DNA of 15,985 nucleotides, taken from Chitinophagaceae bacterium. Lineage in GTDB: Bacteria; Bacteroidota; Bacteroidia; Chitinophagales; Chitinophagaceae. Shown piece by piece: positions 7,771 to 15,228 of this stretch. The translations under genes were made by a program, and so were the position numbers. How positions within the stretch are numbered: the first letter of the stretch is position 1; the number at the start of each line of letters is the position of its first letter. The notes beneath the pieces were generated by a model. The model was not told the DNA's origin. It ran no database searches and was given only the letters and a program-made list of their open reading frames with translations. The stretch lies in contig DOMR01000176.1 of NCBI GenBank assembly GCA_003509845.1, forward strand, positions 1 through 15,985, written 5' to 3'.

Positions 7771-8943
7771 ATGAGTAAGACCTTATTTTTTAAATTGGCA
7801 CTTCTGTTTAATTTTTCAGTTACACTAATATTTTTGAATGGATGTTCAAAAGGGGCTACTTCAAAAACTATCATTACCCCACCTATTACAATAATAACCC
7901 CTAGTTTTGATCCCAATGCATTAAGAGGGGTTTGGATCACTACAACGGCAAGTACTGCTTTAAATAGTAAGGAAAATATAAAGCAAACCGTAGCTAATTG
8001 TAAAATTGCAGGGATTAACAATTTATTTGTGGTTGTATATAATAATGCGCGTACTACTTACCCAAGTCAGGTAATGCAAAACTTATTAGGCGTATCAATT
8101 TTAGAATCATTTTCGGGAAGAGATCCATTAAAGGAAATTATAGATGAAGGGCATGCTGCAGGCTTAAAAGTACATGCTTGGTTTGAATATGGGTTTGCTT
8201 CCTCTTATGGACAAAATGGGGGTGCAATTATTAAGGCGAAACCTAATTGGGCTGCAAAGGATATTAATGGGGCCTTAGTTTCAAAAAATAATTTTGAGTG
8301 GCTGAATGCTTTTGATCCTGAAGTCCAAATGTTTTTAATGAATTTGATGAAGGAAGTAACTACTAATTATGATGTTGATGGTATTCAAGGAGATGATCGA
8401 TTACCCGCCTTGCCCTCGACAGGCGGATATGATGACTATACAATTTCTTTATATAAGGCTGCGAATGGAGGAGTTAATCCCCCAACGACAAGTACGGATG
8501 TTAACTGGGTGAAATGGAGAGCAGGCTTGTTGAATAATTACATGAAAAAAATAAATAAAGAATTAAAAGCAATCAAGCCTAAGTTGATAGTTAGCATGGC
8601 ACCTAGTATTTATCCGTTTAGTTTAAATGAATATTTACAAGACTGGCCTACTTGGCTAGATAGTGGATGGGTAGATCTTATTTTACCACAAGTGTATCGA
8701 TATGATATTAATGCATATACAGCTACATTATCACAACAAAAAGTGTATTTGAAAAATAATACGAGCATTTGTTATCCTGGTGTATTATTGAAATCTGGAA
8801 CTTATTCACCTGATGACTTATTCTTAACACAAATGCTGCAACAAAATAGAAGTCAAGGCTTTAAGGGGGAGTGCTTCTTTTTTTATGAAGGTCTCAAAGA
8901 TAAACTTAGTTTTTTTCAAAATCAATACCCGTTTATTAAATAA
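7771..8943 (+). CDS. GHL10 (DUF187) glycoside hydrolase-like lipoprotein, copy A
   Basis: This 390-residue protein carries a lipoprotein signal ending LNGC (C25), then a linker rich in Thr, Ile and Pro, then a TIM barrel of the GHL10/DUF187 family starting at LRGVWIT (51-57). The likely active-site strand is VDGIQGDDR (202-210), equivalent to the DGI-x-x-DD motif of the family. Other conserved blocks are HAWFEYGF (135-142), MAPSIYPFSL, LQDWPTWL and ILPQVYRY. The characterised E. coli relative DigH (YddW) cleaves peptidoglycan glycan strands stripped of stem peptides. Here the protein should be anchored in an outer-membrane leaflet. The residues after C25 (SKGAT) include no acidic surface-export signal, so periplasmic facing is the more natural guess. 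It is about half identical to the second GHL10 protein encoded at 11184-12281 over the blocks aligned by eye. Confidence 0.88.
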   Translation: MSKTLFFKLALLFNFSVTLIFLNGCSKGATSKTIITPPITIITPSFDPNALRGVWITTTASTALNSKENIKQTVANCKIAGINNLFVVVYNNARTTYPSQVMQNLLGVSILESFSGRDPLKEIIDEGHAAGLKVHAWFEYGFASSYGQNGGAIIKAKPNWAAKDINGALVSKNNFEWLNAFDPEVQMFLMNLMKEVTTNYDVDGIQGDDRLPALPSTGGYDDYTISLYKAANGGVNPPTTSTDVNWVKWRAGLLNNYMKKINKELKAIKPKLIVSMAPSIYPFSLNEYLQDWPTWLDSGWVDLILPQVYRYDINAYTATLSQQKVYLKNNTSICYPGVLLKSGTYSPDDLFLTQMLQQNRSQGFKGECFFFYEGLKDKLSFFQNQYPFIK

Positions 8944-8955
8944 ATTTACTATGCC

Positions 8956-10233
8956 ATGACTAATAATGTAAACAATAGACATCCTTTACAATGGATTCCA
9001 TCCACCTGGTTTGCAATGGGCTTGCCTTTTGTTGCCTTATCTACAGCAAGTGCTATTATGTATAAAAACTTTGGAATATCGGATACAAATATTGCTTTTT
9101 GGACTTCGTTAATAATGCTCCCGTGGACTTTAAAACCATTATGGGGTCCATTCTTGGAGATGTTTAAAACTAAAAAGTATTTTGTTTATATCACACAAAT
9201 TTTAACAGGTTGTATATTTGGGTTAGTTGCAATATCGTTGCACCTAGATCATTTTTTCTCAATATCAATAACTTTAATGGCAATTATAGCGATAAGTGCA
9301 TCTACCCATGATACCGCTGCCGATGGAATTTATTTAAATGAGTTAGACACTACCGAACAAGCTAAATATGTGGGATGGCAAGGTGCATTTTACAATGTTG
9401 CAAAAATTGTTTCTGGAGGTTTATTAGTTTATTTGGCAGGGGAGTTAGAAAAAAAATATGGTTTAGTAAATGCATGGGTGACAGTAATGTTATTTTATTC
9501 TTTTCTAATGATATTACTAGGCTTTTATAATATGAAAATGCTTCCTTCAGGGGGAGAATCAAAGCATGTAGGAACTATAAAAGAAGGCTTTGGTGTATTG
9601 AAGGAAGTTATCGTTACTTTTTTCCAGAAAAAAAATATTTGGTACGGTTTGGCATTTATTGTTTTTTATCGTTTTGCAGAAGGCCAAGCAATAAAAATAA
9701 CGCCATTGTTTTTTAAGGCATCAAGATTGGAAGGGGGTTTGGGATTATCTACTTCTCAAATAGGGTTATTGTATGGCGTTTTTGGTGCTGCAGCATTTGT
9801 ATTAGGTTCGATTATAGCTGGATATTTTGTTTCTAAAAGCGGGGGCTTGAACAGAAAATCACTTTTAATTTTATGTTGTTTTTTCAATTTGCCATTTGCT
9901 GCTTATGCTTATTTAGCGATAGCACTACCGGTTAATTTATATATCATTGGTGCTGCAGTTGCTATTGAATATTTTGGTTATGGTTTTGGATTTGTTGGTT
10001 TAATTTTATACATTATGCAACAGATGGCTCCTGGAAAATATAAGATGGCGCACTATGCTTTTGGGAGCGGTTTAACAAATCTGGGTTTCATGTTACCATC
10101 AATGATTAGTGGTTTTGTAAGTGACAGGATTGGGTATCAATATTTCTTTATTTGGGTACTTGTTTCTACAATACCTGCATTTATAATTTCCTGGATAGTA
10201 CCATTACCTAAATTACAACAAGAAGATATTTAA
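8956..10233 (+). CDS. AmpG-like MFS permease
   Basis: This 425-residue protein is strongly hydrophobic with about 12 predicted membrane helices and no cleavable signal, as in the major facilitator superfamily. Its N-terminal layout is that of the AmpG/PAT group: a GLP motif (22-24), then SLIMLPWTLKPLWGPFLE (51-68), then ASTHDTAADGIYLNEL (115-130), which corresponds to the ASQD..IDA segment of AmpG. AmpG imports GlcNAc-anhydroMurNAc muropeptides across the inner membrane, so an amino-sugar disaccharide from the periplasm is a reasonable substrate. Many Bacteroidota permeases of this group are uncharacterised, so the specificity remains an inference. It lies 12 bases after GHL10 copy A and 11 bases before the cytoplasmic DUF4434 gene, consistent with linking periplasmic cleavage to cytoplasmic processing. 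Confidence 0.9.
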   Translation: MTNNVNNRHPLQWIPSTWFAMGLPFVALSTASAIMYKNFGISDTNIAFWTSLIMLPWTLKPLWGPFLEMFKTKKYFVYITQILTGCIFGLVAISLHLDHFFSISITLMAIIAISASTHDTAADGIYLNELDTTEQAKYVGWQGAFYNVAKIVSGGLLVYLAGELEKKYGLVNAWVTVMLFYSFLMILLGFYNMKMLPSGGESKHVGTIKEGFGVLKEVIVTFFQKKNIWYGLAFIVFYRFAEGQAIKITPLFFKASRLEGGLGLSTSQIGLLYGVFGAAAFVLGSIIAGYFVSKSGGLNRKSLLILCCFFNLPFAAYAYLAIALPVNLYIIGAAVAIEYFGYGFGFVGLILYIMQQMAPGKYKMAHYAFGSGLTNLGFMLPSMISGFVSDRIGYQYFFIWVLVSTIPAFIISWIVPLPKLQQEDI

Positions 10234-10244
10234 ATTATTGTATC

Positions 10245-11177
10245 ATGCGAATAACAGGAACCTTTATTGATGAAATTAGTCATGATATACCTCATCAAAA
10301 TTGGGGTCCACGTGAGTGGGAAAAAGATTTTCAATATATGCAGGCCGCTGGTATTGATACTGTGATTGTAATAAGATGCGGGTATAGAAAATTTTTAACT
10401 TATCCTTCGAATTATTTAATAAAAATGCATCAATGCTATGCACCTCCTATTGATTTAATTGATCTATACTTAACATTAGCAGAGCAGTATGATATGAAGC
10501 TATATTTCGGGCTCTATGATAGTGGACACTATTGGGATACTGGAAATTTGCAAATTGAAATTGACGCAAATTATTATGTAATAGACGAGGTGTGGAAAAA
10601 ATACGGTCATCGAAAAGCATTTAAAGGTTGGTATTTGAGCACTGAAATTAGTCGTAAAACAAAAGGGGCTATAGAGGCCTTTAGTAATTTAGGAAGAATG
10701 TGCAAACAGATTAGTGGAAATTTGCCTGTGTTCATTTCGCCCTGGATAGATGGTAAAAAGGCGGTGATGGCCACTTCAGGCGATTTAACTAAAGAAGACA
10801 AAGTTACTATTATTGAACATGAAACTGAATGGAATGAGATTTTTGAAGGCATTCATCAAAATATTGATGCCGTTGCTTTTCAAGACGGGCATATTGACTA
10901 TCATGAACTTTCAGATTTTTTTTCAGTGAATAAAAAACTTGCCGATAAATATAATTTAACCTGCTGGACGAATGCGGAAAGTTTTGATCGAGATATGCCC
11001 ATTAAATTTTTTCCTATTAAATTTGAAAAATTAAAGCTAAAATTGGAAGCTGCTGCTAAAGCTGATTATGCTAAAGCTATTACTTTTGAATTTTCACATT
11101 TTATGAGTCCGCAATCATCCTATATACAAGCCCATCATTTATATAATAGGTATTTGGAATACGTAAACAATTTATAA
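10245..11177 (+). CDS. DUF4434 TIM-barrel protein, probable cytoplasmic glycoside hydrolase
   Basis: The 310-residue protein resembles the DUF4434 family, a TIM-barrel group found in Bacteroidota PULs without an established reaction that I can cite. It opens directly with the first barrel strand, ITGTFIDEISHDIPHQNW (3-20). Further landmarks are the early IVIRCGYR (41-48), KGWYLSTEIS with E134, AFQDGHID with D214, CWTNAESFD with E245, and TFEFSHFMSP (280-289). Carboxylates at strand ends (E134, D214, E245) are candidate catalytic residues by position, not by proven homology. There is no signal peptide, and no upstream in-frame start that would add one, so it is cytoplasmic and differs in this from every enzyme around it except the epimerase. 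Directly following the permease, it may act on the imported oligosaccharide. Confidence 0.8.
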   Translation: MRITGTFIDEISHDIPHQNWGPREWEKDFQYMQAAGIDTVIVIRCGYRKFLTYPSNYLIKMHQCYAPPIDLIDLYLTLAEQYDMKLYFGLYDSGHYWDTGNLQIEIDANYYVIDEVWKKYGHRKAFKGWYLSTEISRKTKGAIEAFSNLGRMCKQISGNLPVFISPWIDGKKAVMATSGDLTKEDKVTIIEHETEWNEIFEGIHQNIDAVAFQDGHIDYHELSDFFSVNKKLADKYNLTCWTNAESFDRDMPIKFFPIKFEKLKLKLEAAAKADYAKAITFEFSHFMSPQSSYIQAHHLYNRYLEYVNNL

Positions 11178-11183
11178 AGTAAT

Positions 11184-12281
11184 ATGGTACGGAATTATTT
11201 TTTATTTCTTTTTTTTGTATTTAATAATTTACAATTATATGCGCAATCAAAAACACCTATAGAACTTAGGGGTACTTGGATTACGAATGTAGCTAGTGAT
11301 GCTATGTTAACAGAAAAAAACGTAAAAGAGGCTGTTTTAAATTGTAAGCGAAATGGCCTTACTGATATTTTTGTTGTAGTCTGGAATAATGGGCTAACTA
11401 CTTATCCAAGTAAAGTTGTTGAAAAATATATTGGTATCGGGCAAGATCCAAGGTATAATAAATTTGATCCCCTCGCTTCTTTTGTGACAGAAGGCCACAA
11501 GCTTGGATTAAAAGTGCATGCATGGTTTGAGTTTGGCTTCTCGTATGCATATAAAGACAGTAGTCTGAATAATTGGCTCCTAAAATATCCTCATTGGGTT
11601 GGTCGGGATCAAAAACAAAATTTATTAAAGAAAAATGGGTTTTTTTGGTGGAATGGCTTACACCCCGAAGTGCAATACTTTATGCATGATCTTGTATTAG
11701 AAGTAGTTAAAAACTACAAGGTAGATGGTATTCAAGGAGACGACCGTTTACCTGCAATGCCCTCTGAAGGTGGTTACGATTCGTTCACTACAAAAGAGTA
11801 TGCAAAGGAACACAACGGCTTAAGTCCAACTTTAGATACTAAAAACCCAGCATGGGTTCAATGGAGAGCTAATAAACTGAGTGCATTTGCAAAACATTTA
11901 TTTAAAAATATAAAAAGTACTAACATAAATTGTATTGTAAGTTGGGCGCCTAGTATTTATCCATGGAGTTTGGAACAATATTTGCAAGATTGGCCTGCAT
12001 GGCTGACGCAAGGCTATGCGGATATTGTGATACCTCAGGTGTATAGATATAAATTTGAAAGCTATTCAACAACTTTAAAAGCGATTGCTGGTCATGTGCC
12101 TTTAGCATTTAAAAATAAATTATATCCAGGAATATTAACTTCACTAGGAGATGGTTATCGAGTAGATAGTGTATTTTTTGAGAAAATGAGATCATTAAAT
12201 AGAGCGGAAGGTTACAATGGCGAAGTTTTATTTTATTATGAAACTATTAAGGATGCGAAAATACCAATCTATAAATATTAA
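11184..12281 (+). CDS. GHL10 (DUF187) glycoside hydrolase-like protein, copy B
   Basis: This 365-residue paralogue of the lipoprotein at 7771-8943 has a Sec signal peptide with no lipobox (hydrophobic FLFLFFVF, cleavage near YAQ at 19-21), so it should be soluble in the periplasm or exported. The TIM barrel starts at LRGTWIT (28-34). The active-site strand VDGIQGDDR is at 180-188, HAWFEFGF at 112-119, WAPSIYPWSL at 254-263 and IPQVYRY at 283-289. By eye the two copies are about half identical over these blocks. They have different N-terminal targeting and are separated by the permease and DUF4434 genes. The gap from DUF4434 is 6 bases and to the next gene 4 bases. Two forms may cut the same glycan in two places or differ in exo/endo preference. 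Confidence 0.88.
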   Translation: MVRNYFLFLFFVFNNLQLYAQSKTPIELRGTWITNVASDAMLTEKNVKEAVLNCKRNGLTDIFVVVWNNGLTTYPSKVVEKYIGIGQDPRYNKFDPLASFVTEGHKLGLKVHAWFEFGFSYAYKDSSLNNWLLKYPHWVGRDQKQNLLKKNGFFWWNGLHPEVQYFMHDLVLEVVKNYKVDGIQGDDRLPAMPSEGGYDSFTTKEYAKEHNGLSPTLDTKNPAWVQWRANKLSAFAKHLFKNIKSTNINCIVSWAPSIYPWSLEQYLQDWPAWLTQGYADIVIPQVYRYKFESYSTTLKAIAGHVPLAFKNKLYPGILTSLGDGYRVDSVFFEKMRSLNRAEGYNGEVLFYYETIKDAKIPIYKY

Positions 12282-12285
12282 TTTT

Positions 12286-13317
12286 ATGTCTAATTTTATT
12301 TTTAAAAAATGTGTTCAGTTTATTTTCTTTTTTGTTTTAATCAGCTGCACTAAAAGTACGAATGGAGGTCAAATAGTTCCATCAAATCCAGTACCAGTAA
12401 CTACTGTAGCGAGTGCAAAATTAATGACTTTACCAATGGGGTGGAAATTATCTACTACCCTTACCTCCAATTTCCCAAGTGGTATTGAACTTTATTATTT
12501 TGATAGTTTATATGCGGGGAAAAAAACAAAAATGTATTGTATTGCATATGATAGTAAAAACACTAATATAGAATTTAAGCCTATTTTATCTACTACAGCA
12601 AAAAAGCCAAGTGACTTTTATAAGGAAGAATCGGGAATAGTTTACGCTACTATAAACGGAGGTTATTTTGGATCAAATCAATCCTATAGTTTAGTAAAGT
12701 ATAATGGAACTACAAGTTCGGCGAATATTAAATTATTAAACCGTAATTATAATGGCGTGAGTACTTCCTATTACCCAACTCGTGCTGCATTTGGTGTGGG
12801 TTCAACTGGGACCTATCAAGCAGCATGGATTTATCATGTTGGCGCTGGCAATGATTTAATATATAGTTATCCTTTACCAAACGCTAATATTGAAGGGAAA
12901 GCGCCAATGGCTACCCCTAGTGAATTATTTCCAACGGGTGGTAAGGTTTGGGATATGACCTCTGCGATAGGAGGATCTCCTATGTTATTAAAAAACGGTA
13001 AATTGAATATAACTGATACTGCTGAAATGATTGTTATTAACAATGCAACGTCCAGGCCAAGAACGGCTATTGGTTATACTAATAACAATCTAGTTTTGAT
13101 ATTAGCTGTGGAAGGTGACAATTCTATTGCAGGATATGATGGTGTAAATTTAAATGATTTAAGTAATATTCTACTTTCATTAGGCTGTCAAGAGGCAATT
13201 AATTTAGATGGTGGGGGATCTACTAGTATGGTGGTATCCAATCAACTTTTAGTTCGTCCTGGAGATAATGGTGTTGAAAGGCCTGTAGTATCTGCAGTTT
13301 TAATTAAAAAGAAATAA
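12286..13317 (+). CDS. Phosphodiester glycosidase (NAGPA/DUF2233) lipoprotein
   Basis: I place the start at the ATG at 12286, not at an in-frame ATG at 12217. The later start leaves a 4-base gap to the preceding stop and gives a clear lipoprotein signal ending VLISC (C21); the earlier one would overlap the GHL10 gene and bury that signal. The 343-residue product has all the family motifs: INGGYF (123-128), SAIGGSPMLL (226-235), RPRTAIG (257-263) and NLDGGGSTSM (306-315). The human relative, the uncovering enzyme, removes GlcNAc from GlcNAc-alpha-1-phospho-6-mannose. Bacterial members are expected to split sugar-1-phosphodiesters. The residues after C21 (TKSTN) contain no acidic export signal, so the periplasmic side is likely. 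Its presence implies a substrate with a glycosyl phosphodiester, such as a teichoic-acid-like or capsular glycan. Confidence 0.91.
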   Translation: MSNFIFKKCVQFIFFFVLISCTKSTNGGQIVPSNPVPVTTVASAKLMTLPMGWKLSTTLTSNFPSGIELYYFDSLYAGKKTKMYCIAYDSKNTNIEFKPILSTTAKKPSDFYKEESGIVYATINGGYFGSNQSYSLVKYNGTTSSANIKLLNRNYNGVSTSYYPTRAAFGVGSTGTYQAAWIYHVGAGNDLIYSYPLPNANIEGKAPMATPSELFPTGGKVWDMTSAIGGSPMLLKNGKLNITDTAEMIVINNATSRPRTAIGYTNNNLVLILAVEGDNSIAGYDGVNLNDLSNILLSLGCQEAINLDGGGSTSMVVSNQLLVRPGDNGVERPVVSAVLIKKK

Positions 13318-13340
13318 TATTTTTATTTATATTAGCATTT

Positions 13341-15215
13341 ATGAAAAACCACCTCATTATATCACTTATTTACCTTTTGTCATTTCATTTAGCACAAAGC
13401 CAAACTCCAGTTGTAAATCTGCAAACGGATGTATTAGTCATTGGCGGAACGGCGAGTGGTATTAGCGCGGGAATTCAATCCGCAAGGTTGGGGGTGAACA
13501 CTTTAGTAGTTGAAGAAACGCCTTGGCTAGGCGGTATGTTAACGTCGGCAGGGGTGCCTGCATTTGATGGAAATAATGCCATGCCTGCTGGTTTGTTTGG
13601 TGAATTTCGCCAACATTTATATGATTATTATGGGGGCGCAAATGCAGTTTCAACGGGTTGGGTAAGTAATACTTTATTTGAACCACATATTGGAGATAGT
13701 ATCTTTAAATCTATGGCGCGTAAGGAGCAGCTTTTAACAGTAAAATATAATTACCAATTCAAAAGCGTTATTAAAAACGGGCATACAATTATTGGTGCAG
13801 AATTCTATGAAATAAATACAGGTGCTCAATTAATTGTAAAAGCCAAAAGGGTCATTGATGCCACTGAGTTAGGAGATGCCTTGGCCTCCGCCAAAGTTCC
13901 TTATGACCTTGGTATGGAATCCAATGCAGTTACAGGGGAACAGGTAAACTTGGCGGGTGCCAATGATATTATACAGGACATTACCTATGTCGGTATTTTA
14001 AAAGATTATGGTTCACCGCAACCTTTGATCCCTAGGCCCATTAATTATGATTCCACCGAATTCGATGGGAGTAACACCTCTTTTTATAAAGATACCAACC
14101 GGAAACGTCCTTCGGTAGATGCAAAAAAAATGTTAGAATATGGGAAGCTACCTAATAATAAATACATGTTAAACTGGCCCATTTATGGTAATGATATTTA
14201 TTTGAATGTAGTGGAGAAAACGCCCAAGCAAAGGGAGGCATTACTTGAACAGGCAAAGCAACAAACACTAAGATTTGTTTATTTTATTCAAAAGGATTTA
14301 GGTTTTAATCATTTGGCATTAGCTAATGATGAATTTCCAACCAAGGATAAATTAGCATTATATCCTTATCATCGAGAATCTCGAAGGATGCATGGCATGG
14401 TGCGCATGTTGGTGCAACATATATCTAAACCCTTTGACACACCACAGCCTTTGTTTACGACGGGGATAGCAGTGGGGGATTATCCAGTTGACCATCATCA
14501 TAAAAAAAATAGTGCTGCCCCACAACATTTAGAATTTTTCCCAGTGCCATCTTTTAACATTCCATTGGGGGCTTTAATTCCAAAAGACGCAAGTAATTTT
14601 ATTGTAGCTGAAAAGTCAATAAGTGTTTCAAATATTGTTAATGGTACTACAAGGCTTCAGCCCTGTGTCATGCAAATAGGGCAAGCGTCAGGTTTATTGG
14701 CCGCCTTAAGTATTAAAAATAGGGTAGATCCTAAAAATATTTCCGTACGTCAAGTGCAACAAGCCTTATTGGATGCGAATGGATATATCATGCCCTATAA
14801 GGATGTGACACAAAAGGATCGCTATTTTAAAGCCATACAAAAAATAGGCGCTACCGGCTTATTACGTGGTGTGGGTGTGCCAACGGGATGGGCAAATGCA
14901 ACTTATTTTAATCCCAATGATAAAGTAAAATTGGATGAATTTTCAATTGCATGGAATAAAAAATTTATAGCTCATTCTTTTAAAAGCGACAATGATTTAA
15001 CTATTAGTGATGCGTTATTTGTTGCAGCTAAATTATCAATTACCTCCGTAGAAAAAATAAAAAACAGTTTTGAGCTAAAATGGAAATCAATTGGGCTTCA
15101 GAATTTTAACATGCAAAGATCCATATTGCGCTACGAATTAGCGGCTATCTTAGACCAATACAATGTATTCAATATTTTCGATGTTGATATTTACGGAAAC
15201 TATACCAAGTTGTAG
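13341..15215 (+). CDS. Secreted FAD-dependent oxidoreductase (FAD_oxidored, PF12831-like)
   Basis: The 624-residue protein begins with a Sec signal peptide (1-20, LAQS before Q21). A Rossmann FAD site follows, VLVIGGTASGISAG (31-44), with the strand-2 acid in VVEE at 56-59. Family landmarks are TELGD (175-179), YPYHRESRRM (341-350) and the C-terminal flavin segment PLGALIPKDASNFIVAEKSIS (given here as PLGALIPK, 408-415, and RLQPCVMQIGQASG, 438-451). The last part, about 493-545, has a pattern like S-layer homology repeats (AIQKIGATGLLRG, then FNP). Such oxidoreductases recur in PULs without a defined reaction; sugar or glycoside oxidation is a guess. The signal has no twin arginine, unusual for a flavoprotein normally exported folded by Tat. 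The gene lies 23 bases after the phosphodiester glycosidase gene and closes the cluster. It looks somewhat richer in G and C than its neighbours. Confidence 0.88.
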   Translation: MKNHLIISLIYLLSFHLAQSQTPVVNLQTDVLVIGGTASGISAGIQSARLGVNTLVVEETPWLGGMLTSAGVPAFDGNNAMPAGLFGEFRQHLYDYYGGANAVSTGWVSNTLFEPHIGDSIFKSMARKEQLLTVKYNYQFKSVIKNGHTIIGAEFYEINTGAQLIVKAKRVIDATELGDALASAKVPYDLGMESNAVTGEQVNLAGANDIIQDITYVGILKDYGSPQPLIPRPINYDSTEFDGSNTSFYKDTNRKRPSVDAKKMLEYGKLPNNKYMLNWPIYGNDIYLNVVEKTPKQREALLEQAKQQTLRFVYFIQKDLGFNHLALANDEFPTKDKLALYPYHRESRRMHGMVRMLVQHISKPFDTPQPLFTTGIAVGDYPVDHHHKKNSAAPQHLEFFPVPSFNIPLGALIPKDASNFIVAEKSISVSNIVNGTTRLQPCVMQIGQASGLLAALSIKNRVDPKNISVRQVQQALLDANGYIMPYKDVTQKDRYFKAIQKIGATGLLRGVGVPTGWANATYFNPNDKVKLDEFSIAWNKKFIAHSFKSDNDLTISDALFVAAKLSITSVEKIKNSFELKWKSIGLQNFNMQRSILRYELAAILDQYNVFNIFDVDIYGNYTKL

Positions 15216-15228
15216 TGCAACTATTTTT
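15208..15228 (+). terminator. Weak hairpin at the end of the cluster
   Basis: AGTTG (15208-15212) pairs with CAACT (15218-15222) across a 5-base loop and is followed by ATTTTT. It overlaps the stop codon of the oxidoreductase gene and the stop of the convergent gene, which ends only 5 bases away. With a five-pair stem it is a marginal terminator. Convergent transcription itself may do most of the work here. Confidence 0.3.

Noticed and set aside
7719..8021. 100-codon minus-strand open frame starting in the palindrome
   Set aside because: It is antisense to the signal peptide and first barrel strands of GHL10 copy A; its hydrophobic look comes from the opposite strand of that signal region.
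12217..12285. Longer N terminus for the phosphodiester glycosidase from ATG 12217
   Set aside because: It overlaps the end of the GHL10 gene by 65 bases and hides a clean lipoprotein signal that starts at 12286.
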